A stretch of DNA of 64,000 bases, from NCBI GenBank assembly GCA_964035545.1, contig OZ037765.1:35291504-35355503 (forward strand), read 5' to 3'. This stretch comes from Bugula neritina. Taxonomy: Eukaryota; Bryozoa; Gymnolaemata; Cheilostomatida; Bugulidae. Positions 1 through 12,739 of the stretch are shown here, piece by piece. The translations under genes and the position numbers were made by a program. Position 1 is the stretch's first letter, and the number at the start of each line of letters is the position of its first letter. Below the pieces are notes generated by a model. The model searched no databases. It was not told the DNA's origin and saw nothing but the letters and a program-made list of their open reading frames with translations.

Positions 1-3000
1 TTAATTACAGTATTTGTAAAACAAATTTTATGCTCATTAATTAAATGCAACAAATATTTATAAAATACTAATAATGTTGAATAAATAAATTCAATAATTC
101 CTTTTCTATTTAAACGGCTGCATAATTTCTTGCAAGGTTGTATAAAGGAGTTGTGGCCTACAACTTATTATGTGTTCAATTGCCACATATGTCTTAGGAA
201 GAAGAAAACTCCCCAAAAATTCTTAGTTTGAAAATTCTAGTATAATTAAAATCACTTAATATATGTCTTTGAAATGCATTTTGCCACTCTGCAAAATTGC
301 AGGAACAAATATTGCATGAAGTAATAAATGATTTATGAAGTAATTAACAAACCAATGTAAAAACTGTTGTTGTATATAGAACGCAACATATTGATTTTCT
401 TCAATTTCCACATCAAATCTATATATTCAATTATATCTAACCAATGCTAATAAACTAAACATGCATGCATACAAATATTTGCACCATATGCAAGTAATAT
501 TAGCTAATTAGCAACTATAGCATTTTTTCATTATCTTTATTGCTTGCATATGTCTAAGTATTATTAAAATAAGGTTTTTATTTGCAACTTTGCACCACAA
601 ATTACATAAAATCTAAAAACTTGAGTTGTGACATAGGGCTACCTATACACAAATAGACCTTCATAAAACTCTCAATGATTTTATTCAACTCATGTATGCA
701 AAAGTTTTGCTTTAAAACAATTCTTCTAAACCACTCTAGAGCAGGGAATTATTACAGAAACAGCTTCTCATATATAATTTTTCCCCAGATTAATTTTTTT
801 TCCTGTATTTAAACTAACTTAGCAAGTGAAGATTGTGATATCACTCAGGTAATCACATATATATTATTCATAGCTGTAATACTTTAGCAATGAATAGATC
901 ATATTTAATTTCCACTTTACCTAGCAGTTTTTCAGAATTATAGAGCTATGTATATCGTGAAATTGGAATAGCCTAATAGTTTTACATGTGTTTATAGCTA
1001 GACAAATTAACTTAAAAAGCTTACAATAATTAGATGATATTTGCATTCTTTTGAAGGTTATGGTGAAGCTACTGCAAAACTGGCCATTGGTTTAGCATAA
1101 TATGCAATGCCACGCAAAAGCATGCCAAACAAGCAATTTTTATTTACCTTACCAGTGCAATTTTATCACCTTAAACACAAAAGCAAGTATAAAATACGCA
1201 TCCATATTAGATTAACTGTCAAGTTAAAAAAAGACAACATATATTCATGAGCTGGTTCTGTTTGCACAAGTACAATTTAGACCAGCTTATTATTTAGATT
1301 GCCACAAAAACATGACGTAAAATATGTCTTTAATCATTATTTTGATATTCACTGGTTGAAGATATTTTTTATATCCTAATATGTAAATATTGTACATAAA
1401 TCTTAAAAATTAACTAGGTGAATAAGGAAAACTGCTAATTTTATGAAACTGTTATGTTAATAAAGACAATGGCTATCAACAAATCCCACCAGACCACAAA
1501 CTAATTGTAAATACTAAAGCAATTACATAGTGCTATGTGTTGATCTAGCCTAGTCAATACACCACAAATATGTATTATGACATACCACATTTTATGTACT
1601 GGGTTACCACTTATTCTAATGGGTATTTGTTTAAACTGTTATATACAGCTTTTTGCACTACCAATATACAAGCCAGTTGTTATTCTGTCACTTTTTATCT
1701 ACAACTCTTTTTAATGCCAGTTACTTGTTAGCTTTAGTACAAACAGCTAAACATTCTACTCTACAGCTAATCTTACTGTTAACTCTTGTTTAACAATATT
1801 ACAAGAATCTAAAAATTTGAGTGTGTTTTAAGTATAATATTCTATCATTATAACTTTTAAATGAAACAATAATATGATAAATGCATTATAACTTTCTGAA
1901 AAGTTTGTTTGCAAAGTAAATGTTTTTGGAAAATAGTTTTACAACATTTGCTAGGAGCATTATATTTATTCCTATCTCAAATAATTTTGTTTGAACTGCT
2001 ATGTTTGTAATCATGTAATCAGAAGTAAAGCATCGGTAAAATGGGTATAAGTAGAAGCTTGACAGCTACATTAGGCATTGCTACATAGTACATAAATATA
2101 TGGCCCTATTAAATACTTAGCTGCATTCACAGATAAATGCATGGCTTGGAATTACAATACCATGAATACATTATTTATTTAGCTGGGTAACTATACAATT
2201 ATGCCAAAGTGAAAAGCTTTTGGTTATTAATGCCTGAAATGTCTAACAATCTACTTGGGAGACCACCTTGTTGTTACAGAGTGAATGAGTTATTTGTTTG
2301 GCATTTGGATGATGGCACAAAGAAAGGCTATTTGGTTTGTTACTTGAGACTAGTAGCAAACTGCTACAGTCATAGCATCTTAGAAGATTTTGCATCACTT
2401 GCTAGAATTGTACATTATTTTAATGTAGCTATTGAAATTAATATCGCACTGAAAACACAGTATTGCAAAATCTTAAGCTGTACATAATTATATTATGCAT
2501 CAAAAAGTACTTCTGCTATTCGACTATCCCAGGTTTATTTTAAACTAGCACTGCCAAAGTGCCTTGACTCTATTACAGTGTTTACTAGCTAATTTTGTTC
2601 TTCTCAATAGTGAAATAGATCTATTGCAAGAAATTAATGACTAGATATGACAATAATGATTTTTAGGCAAGACTTTCGCATCTATATTGCTCATCTGCTA
2701 GCTTGAAATACCCCTCTCCTTGGACTAATCTCAGGCTTTTCATTGTTGTTTAAACAGTTTTTAAACTCCTATTTCAATAAATCATTACCAACACTGCCTG
2801 CATGTATTAATATTCATTAGTGCCATCAATGCACTGTGGAGACAGCACCTGATGTTCTGTATATTACATTATAGTACAGAGATACTAAATCCAAAACATC
2901 TAAAATAATTGATGCTTCTACCAGATTTTTAGCACACCTATAATATGTATTCCTGTAGTAAATATTAATAAGATGTTTTAACTGATAGTTTTTATGCCAT

Positions 3001-3496
3001 TATAATAGTTTGATACTATAACTACAACTTGAAACTCTTTAACCAGCACATTGGTTAGTAATATTGCTTCTTGATATTTAATTGCTGGTTCACAAACTAT
3101 CAATAATAGGGATGCATATCAAAACTTGACTGCATTCATAATATGATTTTAATGCTAGGTAATGACTAAGCATGTCTGGCTGATATGAGGTGACTATTTT
3201 GTACACTGTTTAACAACATCAGCTTTTTGGGTTCATTTAAAGCATCTGCAAATCTGTATTATACATAATTACTGTTAAGGCCAATTATTTAAATTGTTAA
3301 CCCTGAAATTCTTTTTACACTGTAATACTAAGTAGTAAAAGATATGTATATATATATATAAACTGATTGTAATTTATACATAACATTGTACATTTAAAAA
3401 AAATCACAAAATACATAATTTATTAGCTAAATTTCAAGGCGTTTTGTAGGTAGTGGGTTAATGTCAATAAAGTAGAATCCGGGAAGTTGAGTAGCT
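1..3496. other. AT-rich stretch without recognisable genes
   Basis: No coding region with convincing composition or splice signals is visible on either strand. A 92-codon open frame at 2209-2487 has no recognisable motif, no clear splice sites and the base composition of its surroundings, so I do not call it. A short TA run lies near 3342-3360. Confidence 0.6.
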
Positions 3497-5479
3497 TTAT
3501 TCAAGAGGAAGGCTCTCCAACAGTTCTACCAAAGCCTAAATAACATGTATAAAATAAAGGTTATATGCACAATTTTTTTTCCAAAACAGCCTGCAACTGT
3601 TTTGCTATTGCATATGCCCTATGCCATTCATCAAGTAGAACAATTTTAACCAGGATATCTAGAAAAGTTGACACAAGGGCTTTATAAACTATGTAACAGT
3701 AAAACTGTGAGTAGAAATTAATTGACACTAATGAATAATGCTTTAGGTGCTGGCAACAACCATAAAAGAAAAGTTATATAACAAACAAATAGAAAAAGCA
3801 CTAAACAAATCAACAGCATTATATACAATTGGGGCACATACATGAAAACAGCAGCTAGTGTCATTTTCTTAAGACAGCACTATTTTAGGTATAAATTTAA
3901 GAAGTATTAGAAAATGCAGAAATTTACTGCAATTGGTTCATTTTATTTAAGTTAGTACATACTGAAGATCTCAAGTTTTTGCTAATGAACATGAGTTTTG
4001 GCCCGAAACTAAAAAAATATCAATAAATACACCTAAATAATCAAGGATCTTTTTAATTTTCTTTGATTTCCTATGCTTTTTTCTAATTACAGCAACTTCT
4101 GACTGGGGATCGCCACGGTTAGTTTGTAACAGTAGGCAATCCAAATGAAATGAATAAATAGGAAAAAACATGAGAAATCATGCAAAATTAAGAAGAACCT
4201 TGATTATTTAGGTGTATTTCTTGATGTCTCACTAATTTTAAGCAAAAAGCATTGTTCATTAGCAGCTAAAATGTAAAAATGGCTAAAAACTGCAGATTTC
4301 CAGTGTGTACTAAATTAAATAAAAGGACTCAATCACCTTTGCAACATAATTCAATAATTGCATGGTCAAGCAGAATAAACTACAATTAACAGCAACAACA
4401 GTGTAATAGTTGCGTAGAAAAGTTGTACTGCAAAAAACTAAAAGAATGCAAAATCTATAAATGTGTGCTACCAAGTAAATGCTGAACAGACATCATGAAA
4501 TAGTGTACGAAATACAAACTATTAAACTTACCTGTTGGTCTAATGCAGCCAAAACCTTAAGCTTAGAGTAGTGGAATGGTGCTGTTCGATGTTGATATGC
4601 TACAAGTAGCTAAGATGACTCAAATTCTTGCCTTTAGGAGTAAGAGGCCTCAGCTCAGTTTCAACAAAACTTCCAATAATCTCAACGGATGCGCTCAATT
4701 AGGAGCCACAACAAAGCACACCCATGTCATTTTAGTAAACTCTAAAAAATGAACGGAAATAAAACTGTTAGAGAGTAAACAGAGAAACATATAGTGATGG
4801 GGGAAAAACCTGTCAGCAAAGGTTATATACACTCATAGCCATAACACGAAGAAAAAGATAATGAATAACAACCTATTCAAGATGACACAAGAAACCAAAC
4901 AAATTTCTTTGACTAAAAAATATAATTAAATACTATATTACTTGGCAAAAAATATTTGTTTTGAACAACGTATTATTGGGAAGAATTGCCAGTGTCCTTA
5001 ATTTTGAGATTAAAGTTTCTGCCTTATAGCGGAAATAGAGAGGCAATCAATAGTGTACAAAACATGTTTTCAGTCATTGGCTGTTGACTAAATTGACAAA
5101 GTTAAAGAAAGCTTCCATATCATTATTTATTTTGTTCTCAAGTGTGTGGTTACAGTTTCATGAGTCAGAAATATAATTATTTGAGATATGAAATCAAATG
5201 TAGTCAAAAGAGTGTCATACAATTTAAAATGTAGTAATAGAGCTTTGACAATAATTTCTTCTGCTAAGTAAAACAGGTACCATTATGTGCTACTTATCTT
5301 TTAGAGATGAACACCAAGGATGTTGAAAACAAAATAGTTGTAAATTACAGCAAATACCTTTCTACTTACCTAACCAGAGAAAATAAGTTTTCAACCTTGC
5401 ATGCACTCAGCTGGTTTTCAATGTTTGGATCAGTGACATCTTTATAACTGATAGCAGCATTATGTGATAGCTTTAGGAA
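3497..5479 (-). CDS. Possible minus-strand gene, 3' exons only, function unknown
   Basis: Three blocks on the minus strand read like exons of one gene. Block 1 (5479-5370) is open for about 35 codons (it includes SYKDVTDPNIENQLSACK) and ends at a GTAAGT donor. Block 2 (4693-4532) follows a possible acceptor, contains GSFVETELRPLTPKGKN, and then KLKVLAALDQQ before a GTAAGT donor. Block 3 (3535-3497) follows a TTTAG acceptor in matching phase and reads ALVELLESLPLE plus a stop. The middle block has a TAG with a one-base frame change near 4600-4602, so either it is two exons or it carries a lesion. The intron between blocks 2 and 3 contains a foldback MITE. I recognise no family. It could be a decayed gene. 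The start and 5' exons were not found. Confidence 0.33.
3935..4330. mobile_element. Foldback MITE, copy 1
   Basis: This is an approximately 396-bp non-autonomous element. The left end reads GGTTCATTTTATTTAAG, and the reverse complement of the right end reads GAGTCCTTTTATTTAAT. Similarity continues inward for most of each half: the blocks around 4023-4060 and 4190-4220 both contain a version of AATACACCTAAATAATCAAGG in opposite orientation. The whole element is therefore one large imperfect hairpin. Related copies lie at 9784-10190 and 17844-18264. There is no coding capacity. Confidence 0.7.
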
Positions 5480-6469
5480 TTGTTACCTTAAATCTAAATT
5501 ATATAAAACAAGAAGTGCAAAAATATGGCATTAGTACTCATTGCACAATACACACTTGCTAGAGTAGCTAATCTAGCATCACATTAATTTAAGAAAGACA
5601 AAATTTTATTACTGTTCACAAATGATGAATATTAAAATTTCAATAATTAGACAAATTAACAATGATATTGATGTTACTTCAAACATTACTAATGGTAAAC
5701 ACCAAAATACTAATAGGAATAGTCATGTTAACATCAATTAGAAAAGTAAAGATAATTTGAAAATGAGACAGTTTATAGGTCTAACTCTTATAGTTAACAA
5801 GCAATTACAGGGCAGTCATATTGATGTAGGCTACCCTCAAAATGTAGCACTTTAAAAATATTAAAAAGACAGCACATATAAGAACATAATCTTAAAAATA
5901 GGCATATGTGACACCTATATTTTGATTAACAAAGAAATCTTCTTTACTTTATTAATCTAGCTCATATAATGGTATTCTGTCTTAGTATGTTATTTTAATA
6001 CTTGAAATCTAATCAGCTACAGAAAAGTACTTCAATTCAAAGGCCTTCATAATTATTCTTTAGTTTGCTATTTAAATAGACAGTAAGGTTGATGAATAAA
6101 ATAAAAGTTAGTAAAATAAAAACTAAATAAATTGAGAATAATATCTCCACTCTAAGGTTATAATCCTTATAAATTAACATTTTAATACTCCTGTTATCCT
6201 TAGGTATAGTTGTTAACAATTTAACTATGAGCTCAAAGCCAAATGTCAGTATCAGCATCCCCATTACATTGACTAAGACTGACTTTATAACCCTCAAGCT
6301 GTGGCACTCAATTTCTATAAGTAGTAACTAATAACAAATATAAAATTATTTATTTGCTACTGATAGTGATAATAATAATAATTAAAAATAATAATATGAT
6401 CCATTAAAATAGAACTAATAAAGCCAACGACGTTAATGGTATGTCTAACTAAACATGGCATGTCTCGTC
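5480..6469. other. AT-rich stretch, nothing supported
   Basis: An 86-codon minus-strand open frame (6297-6037) would encode two hydrophobic segments, but it begins with a non-ATG codon and is very AT-rich. I see no gene, repeat or RNA here that I can support. Confidence 0.5.
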
Positions 6470-8125
6470 TGGCAGTGGGTATGTGGAGGGCCAGGCAACC
6501 TACGGCCGTCAACCCGTTAATGGCAAAACTAGAAGAAGATACTCAAGAGAAGACAACAAAGTTGTCATGAAATGCTGCTTCAAAAGTACACCCAAATTGA
6601 GAGGTTATAGAAAAACAATGTATGAGCTCTGTAGACCCGGATCAAAGAATTATTTAAAAAGAATGTGCAAACGCTGGAAAACAGAGGAGAGTTTAACATC
6701 AGCGAATAGAGACTAGCGGATTAAGCAAGAACTATGAAGAAACACAAGCATTTTATGGAAGAAGAACTCCATAAGATTGAAGAAGGAACCTTGCAAGAAC
6801 TAGGCACATCAATTGGTAAAGAAGATAATGAAGAGCTAAATTTGCAAATAGAGGATGTTATAGTACAACATGAGATAGCATATAAATCAGCCATGAGAAT
6901 TTTAAGAGTACCTAGTTCAGAGGTAGAAAAAGTGTTAGTAGAAAAATTATAAATGAGCATAACAAACTATCTAATGATCGACCAACACTAAGAGCCCTTA
7001 GGCACATTGAGAGGGTCAAATTACTACAGGCAGTAAAACAGATTAATGATGTGCTAAACTGTGTTGAGATTATTAATACCATTGAGCTTAATAACACCAC
7101 CATGGATTGTGCAAAAAATAGTAACAGAACAAGTGTGTAACAGAAAGGAAAAAGAAAAACTGACAATGTACAAGTATGGAAAATACGACTGCAGAAGAAA
7201 TAAAAAGAAATTAGATCAGACTTAAGTAAAATAGCAGAGTGAAAAAGTAGAGCTTACAATGATTCATTGAGAAGAATGGTTGAAGAAAAATATAGGATAA
7301 AGAACAAAGAGTGTGGTGTAGTGATTGAAAAACTGAAGCAAAACCTGAGAGCTGTAAGCCAGAAGATAAACAGATATACAGAATGAGTTGATCAATATAA
7401 TCAGAACACAATGTTTACAATGATAAGCGCTTTTATCAAGAATTACGAGGAAATGAATGTACATCTAAAGAGGCACCTGACAAGGAAATCAAAAGCATTC
7501 TGATAAAATATATGGGGTCAGCCAACTAAAAATAATACCAATGCAGAATGACTAAATAAAGTTAGCAACAAATTGGAGCATATGTAAAGACAAGGAAATT
7601 AGATCTTAGAAACGATGCAAACAACTGGAATAGCAATTAATGTCATAAGGTTGATAAGAAAAAGCATGAAACCTGGAAAACACAACTGAAATACCTGGAA
7701 GAAAAGATAGGAGAAATAAAGATCAAACTAAGAATTTTCCAAGGAGACTCTTTATCTCTATCCCTTTTCTCCAACTACCGATTCGCATGACAGAAGCGGC
7801 TCAATGATGCAAATTTCGACGAGACAGAAAACAAACCATCTCCTATATGTGGATGACCTGAAGGTAAATAGGAAATCAAAGTCAGAACTGGAAGCTTTGG
7901 TAAACACTGCCGGGATCTTCACAAGGAATATAGAAATGAAATTTGGATTAAAAAATGTGCCACACTGGTTATGAGAAAGGGAAAGAAAATCAAGGACACA
8001 GGAATCAGTTTGCCTGATGAACAGGTAATCAAAGATCTGGGTGAGAAGCCGTATAAATATCTAGGAGTTCTTGAGATTGATAGAATACAAATATATGAAA
8101 TAAAAAATAAGATCAGGGAGTACTA
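6470..8125 (+). pseudogene. Decayed LINE, 5' half (ORF N-terminus to reverse transcriptase)
   Basis: This is a relic of a non-LTR retrotransposon, broken by many frameshifts and stops. Recognisable segments in order are: an N-terminal RRRYSREDN-type block (6534-6560 and on); a helical segment with RALRHIERVKLLQAVKQIN (about 6990-7040); a basic arginine/lysine-rich segment with QKINRYTE (about 7270-7385); a reverse-transcriptase piece with FQGDSLS (about 7735-7755); HLLYVDDLK-like residues around 7830-7865; and KCATLVMRKGKK to YKYLGVLE (7957-8080). This order is that of a LINE family common in invertebrate genomes, recalled from memory. The frame ends at 8125, where an 8.1-kb element begins. 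The rest of the same copy resumes at 16258. Confidence 0.85.
8124..8125. repeat. TA target-site duplication, left copy
   Basis: TA immediately before the left terminal inverted repeat. It is matched by TA at 16258-16259. Removing one copy and the insert restores an open LINE codon series across the join. Confidence 0.8.
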
Positions 8126-8318
8126 CACAGAGAGAAATATTAGTGTTAGAGTGAACATTAGCTGACAACTAAAACAGCTCGTTTTTTGGCTCCTAAATTG
8201 ACCAGTAGTGAATAGAAATTAGTGTCAGGTACTGTTCACAGTGAATAGTATGTTAGATCAATGTTGATATAAAGAGTTGTGAAGTTGATTCTTTGTATTT
8301 ATCACAATGAGCCAAGTT

Positions 8319-8560
8319 ATGTTCAATGGTGATCTTATATATTTTCAATGGTGATCTTATTTATGCTCAATAGTGATATTATATATGTTCAATGGTGAGC
8401 TTATATATATTCAATGGTGAGCTTATTTATGCTCAATAGTGATATTAGATATGTTTAATGATGATCTTATTTCTGTTCAATGATGATCTTAGATATGCTC
8501 AATGCTGAACTAAGTTATATTCAAAGCTGAACTTATAAATGTTCCATGCTGCTCTAATTT
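8319..8560. repeat. 22-bp minisatellite, about 11 copies
   Basis: Eleven head-to-tail 22-bp units, each a variant beginning ATGTTCAATGGTGATCT and ending TATAT or TATTT. A weaker twelfth copy may precede them. The array starts about 190 bp inside the left end of the TA-flanked transposon. Subterminal tandem repeats of this sort are common in DNA transposons. No similar array is visible near the right end. Confidence 0.85.
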
Positions 8561-8839
8561 TTGTTGGAAATAAGCTTCTGCAAAAATTATTACTGATCAC
8601 TCTGAACTAACTTGTCATAACTTCTAACCAGTATGAGAGTATAGTAATGTGGATTTTATTGTATATGATAGTTGAATATAAGAAATGCAACAAAAAATAA
8701 CTTCTAAAGATTAAAATAAGAAAAAAAAACATGAAAATAAACATTTGCAGAATTTTTCTACGACTGTAAATTCAGTTGACTTTTCTCAATATTAGCAGAA
8801 CCTGCTAAGACCATAGTGTGTGTCATTACATTCTTGCTC

Positions 8840-8950
8840 TGTAGTGTAGCGATAACCAAGCAGTTGTGGTGTGTAATGGTTAGCACACCTGTGTGCAAGT
8901 CCGAAGTCTGTGATAGTAACCCAAGTACGGGAGGGGGGAGGGGGAAGTTT
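8840..8950 (+). mobile_element. Possible tRNA-derived SINE head
   Basis: The segment around 8868-8932 reads like a decayed tRNA. It has an A-box-like part (TGTAATGGTTAGCACACC) and, 40-45 bases later, a weak B-box-like part. It resembles the segment at 12760-12828, which is in the same orientation. No full clover-leaf can be drawn, so it is not a tRNA gene. Confidence 0.3.
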
Positions 8951-9783
8951 TATAACTAATTTCAGCGGTTAGTAAAGTGTGGTAGTACTCCGAGAGGAGT
9001 TGAGTGGTCAGGGAAACTTGAAGGAGTAGTATAAAAAAAGGCAGCTGAGTTCTTGAAAAGTGGGTAATAGTCTGGCAGAACTGGGGGTTAGGTTCGCAAT
9101 CTCGGATAAAGTTTTTTTCTCTTTTGATTATTTATCTTGAGGGTCCAGGTACATGTTTCCAGGTGGGTGTGGACCTGCCACCCTTGAGCATTTCGAGAAA
9201 TCCAAGATGGCCGCCAATTATGAAAAAATCGTAATCTAGTCGGCATAAAGTCTATATTATGTTGCAAAAATAAAATTTTTTTGATGATTAAAATAGATGT
9301 GCATTTTTAGAATAAATATGTGCAATGCCAGTAAAAAAGAAATCAAAGTAAAGAGCTAAGAGACATGTTTTTTAGCTCAAAAATCGGAATTGCTTCAATA
9401 AAACATCACATATGGTGCAGAGAAATGATACAAGGTTTTTGAATGACTGTTTGGGCACTGGGCAGATATATAAAAAAACATTACTTATTGCCAGGAAATA
9501 GAAAGTGAAAAAAAGATACAGATGCAACATATTGCTCAGCTAAAGTTAAAATTGAACGTATATATAATCGTACAAATGCGACAAACTTTCACTCATGTTC
9601 ATATTAAACTCCTTTTTCATTTTTTTTATCATTAGTATTTGTTAGAAATGTTAGTTCATTGCAGCACACTCCTTTTACTGCTTCACAAGGGCAGAACTCT
9701 GTGCATGGGATAGATGTACTAGAATAGCCATATCTTGTTGTTTAACATGATTGTTGGCTTCCACAGGAGCATTTAATGAATTT

Positions 9784-10190
9784 GGGCCATTTTACTTTAT
9801 TTAGTACACATCAGCAGATTATGATCAAACATTTTAAAGTTTGCTCAAAATTCATGAAACTTACTGTATGGGGTAATAGAATTCGCTGATTCTATCTATG
9901 CATAACAAAATGACTGGGAAGAGGTCCTGCAACATTTAAGCGCGGCGTCATTGTCATACGAGCTAAATATACATTTGTGAATCATCACGGCCTATATAAT
10001 ACCTCAATGTAATAATAAATTAGGAATAGACATAGAAAATCATGCATAATTGGAAAAACCTTAATTATTCAGTTTTATTTGTTAAAATTTTGATAGTTTG
10101 AGCCAAAAATCTATATACAATAGCAGCTAAACTGTAAAAAATCGCCAAAAGCTAGAGCCGTCGAGTGTACACCAAATTAACTAACATGAT
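9784..10190. mobile_element. Foldback MITE, copy 2 (diverged)
   Basis: The left end GGGCCATTTTACTTTATTTAG matches the other two copies except for its first bases. The right end carries the inverse GTGTACACCAAATTAACTAA. The inner block near 10040-10080 matches the right half of copy 1 (AAATCATGCATAATTGG, CCTTAATTATT). A middle block with TTGTCATACGAGCTAAATA is the inverse of one in copy 3. The right boundary is uncertain by a few bases. Confidence 0.6.
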
Positions 10191-10689
10191 CTACTTCATA
10201 ATACTGTCTGGTGTAAGCACAACATCATATTTCATAATCCTTTTGGGAAAAGAGATTCTATTAGATTCCCTATCACTTACCAATGTTCTAGTGGGTTTAA
10301 TGCCGCAGTTTCATATGGCTACCTGGAGGTGTGCTCTGGTGACATTGTCCAATAGCTTCATCTGTAGGAGGCAAAGTACATAAGTTAAAGGCACATCGCA
10401 AATAGCATTGCTGACCTTGGTTTCCCAAGTCTTTTGTCTTGTAGATGTCATGGAGGAGCACTTTGCATAATTGTAGCAACATAGCATAAAGTTGGTAGCT
10501 TGTAGGAATAGTAATCCTGAAAAAAGCACTAGTGTCACCAAATCACATTTTCCTTCTACCAAGACATTTAGTATGACTCTCTTTCCAATATTCTACATTG
10601 TTGCCCCTGAGAGACCATGGGAAGGCAGCAAATTTTTCATTATAGGGCTTTGTCTCAGACTTTCTCATCCAGTACGCCGTTGTCCAAGA

Positions 10690-11070
10690 TGAGTAGCAGT
10701 TTTGCAGGGCACCAAGTGCTATCAGAGAGTGTCATCTGATTCTATTGTCAACATCTTCATCTGAGAAGCCACATTTCAGTATGCCATCCTTCACTGTATC
10801 CGTTAACCTTTTTTGCCCCCTCCCCCCTCTCCGTTTCTCTTTCTCTGTATCTTCATCTCAGCCACCATTATAATATCTTCCTCCGTATCTCTTCTGCGCA
10901 CATGTCCATACTATTGAAGAGGTCTTCTCTTCATGTCTATTGCGATAGCTTCTATTTTGGCCTCCTCCTTTATATTATCATTTGTTACATGGTCTTCCCA
11001 ATTCATATTGTAAATTTTTTTAAGCATCCTCATCTCAGTTGCACTTATCTGCTTCAATATTGACAAGAGC
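10690..11070 (-). pseudogene. Fragment of a LINE reverse-transcriptase C-terminus
   Basis: On the minus strand the segment translates, with two internal stops, to TEMRMLKKI, then NIKEEAKIEAIAI, then YGHVRRRDTEED, then LTDTVKDG. This is the classic end of endonuclease/reverse-transcriptase LINE proteins: a TEMRxLR block, an N-x-x-I block, L-x-WYGHVxRR, and a final tryptophan/arginine segment. The start of the element is missing and the frame is broken, so it is a dead fragment. It belongs to a different LINE family from the one at 6470/16258. Confidence 0.7.
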
Positions 11071-11099
11071 AACTGGGTGGCATCATTCTTTTAGTGGGT

Positions 11100-11480
11100 C
11101 ACTGCAGAGTTCAATCTTCCGTTTGACAGACTCCCTGTCCTTTGAATCAGATTGGATTCTTGATTGCATCTCATCCTTATGAGTAGTGAAAGCATTTATT
11201 TCAGACTCATCCCTGATGTCACTGAGGCCATACTATATCTTGTTGCATGCAGAAGTGCTGTACACCCACACCTTGAGAGTTTCGAATTTAGTGGTGATGC
11301 CAATGATTCCCCCTTGCTGTGACCAAATCTCACGAAGGTCACCTCAATGGTCATGTCTGACCAGATGCCGTCGAGCTGGCCGCGTTTATGATGCATTGCG
11401 TGGTTACCAGCCGCGAATTCAATCCTTACATCTTGTGGCATGACCTCCATGCTATGCAGATAGTGCATTTCCTCTTCTAT
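11100..11480 (-). pseudogene. Fragment of a multicopy TE-linked protein (GIWSDMTIE motif)
   Basis: The minus strand reads HAMHHKRGQLDGIWSDMTIE, a short phenylalanine/arginine/histidine segment, then, after one frame change, THKDEMQSRIQSDSKDRES and DPLK. From memory, the motif GIWSDMxIExTxMRxGH followed by an HKEExxxRI...DRxSxRxKLE block occurs in large families of uncharacterised, transposon-associated proteins of cnidarians, sponges and molluscs. It is truncated at both ends. The biochemical function is unknown. Confidence 0.45.
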
Positions 11481-12739
11481 TGCTAGGTATAAGGCCCAGT
11501 CTCATTTTCTAACAGATATGATGTGGGTGTTGATGGTAAAAATTGGTCCAATAAAGCACATGGCCCACAGTTTTGCTGTTCTTGAGCTCTCTGCAATCTT
11601 AATCAACATCTTTTCAAGCTCCTTCATGCTAGTGATTACACTTTCATCAAGACTAGCTTTAACAGTTCTCCCACCAATATTCTCAGACCTTGTACATTCT
11701 GGAGAAACTTTTTCTATTTAGCATTTTGGAGAAACAACCAAAAGTAGAATTAACTACTTCTACCAAACCACTTTCAGCTATTAGTGTTCCAGTGCACCCA
11801 ACATAGGTCATTAAAAGGGGAGAAATTAATAGTAAACGTTAATGAAAGGGGATTGGTATGAAAAAGGTAGGAAACCACTGTTCTAATAGATGTATTACTT
11901 CCCTCAGCATGAAATACATTTTCATTTATAAAAAACTGTTGCAAATGCTTTTAGAGGAAAAGTCAAATGGGCTGATTGTAGAAATAGTTTTCGAAAGCAA
12001 AAATGTCAATATTTAGATAAATGGTGTGTCAATAATAAAGCAATTAAATTATGTTAAGAAGCCTTGGTGCTGTGTTATTAAAATTTTTGACCCCTTTTTA
12101 TAACTTTAAAAAACATAGCTAAAGTTTTAAAACTAAAAATAACTATTAAGTTGGCAGCTCAACAAACCTTTTCGATAGGCATGCCAGTTGGAAATAAATT
12201 GCTATTCAACTCATATGGCAATGACGTTGCATTTTAAGTTTGCAGAACTCCTTTCAGCTTTATTTGGTGGACATACTTGTAATCAGCATATAACATCACA
12301 CCATATAGTAAACTTTCATGAAGTTAGAACAAACTGATGCAGAGATAAAAGGAAATTATAAACACGGCAAGGCTAGGTTAAACTTGAAAAAATGAATGAT
12401 TAAGGCTTAGCTTAGTTACCCTTGGGTATCATTTGCCTATTACTCAATAATGCATATGAGAAAGGCACAGGCATCTTTATTATATTAATTTCTAAAGATT
12501 TCAAAGCATTGGAACCTTAAATTTAGCCCCAATGGGTAGGTACATTTGAATTAAAAAAATCGTTTGGTGCCTGGCGGCCATCTTGAATTTCTCGAAATGC
12601 TCAAGGGTAAGAAGTCCACACCCACCTGGAAACATTTACCTAGACCCTATATTTGAATAATCAGGAGAGAAAAAAACTTTATCCGGGGTTGCGAACCTAA
12701 GTCAAAAATTGGCATTTTTCTGCCAGACTATAAGGTGTA

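Larger units (their letters stand above)
9068..12730. mobile_element. 3.66-kb element with ~150-bp terminal inverted repeats
   Basis: The left arm (9068-9217) starts TAGTCTGGCAGAA. The right arm (about 12570-12730) is its imperfect reverse complement. Shared blocks are GGTTCGCAA, GGATAAAGTTTTTTTCTC, TGTTTCCAGGTGGGTGTGGA, CCCTTGAGCATTTCGAGAAA and CAAGATGGCCGCCA. The flanks read TAA on the left (9065-9067) and TAA on the right (12731-12733), which fits the 3-bp TWA duplications of PIF/Harbinger elements. No Harbinger transposase is visible. The inside holds a MITE and minus-strand TE fragments, so this is a non-autonomous carrier or a relic. Confidence 0.6.

Noticed and set aside
2209-2487. 92-codon open frame
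   Set aside because: AT-rich, no motif, no splice or polyA context; composition equals the surroundings.
6037-6297. 86-codon minus-strand frame with two hydrophobic segments
   Set aside because: Starts with a non-ATG codon, very AT-rich, no family resemblance; likely chance.
8840-8950. Functional tRNA gene
   Set aside because: A-box-like part is present but B box and acceptor stem are not intact.
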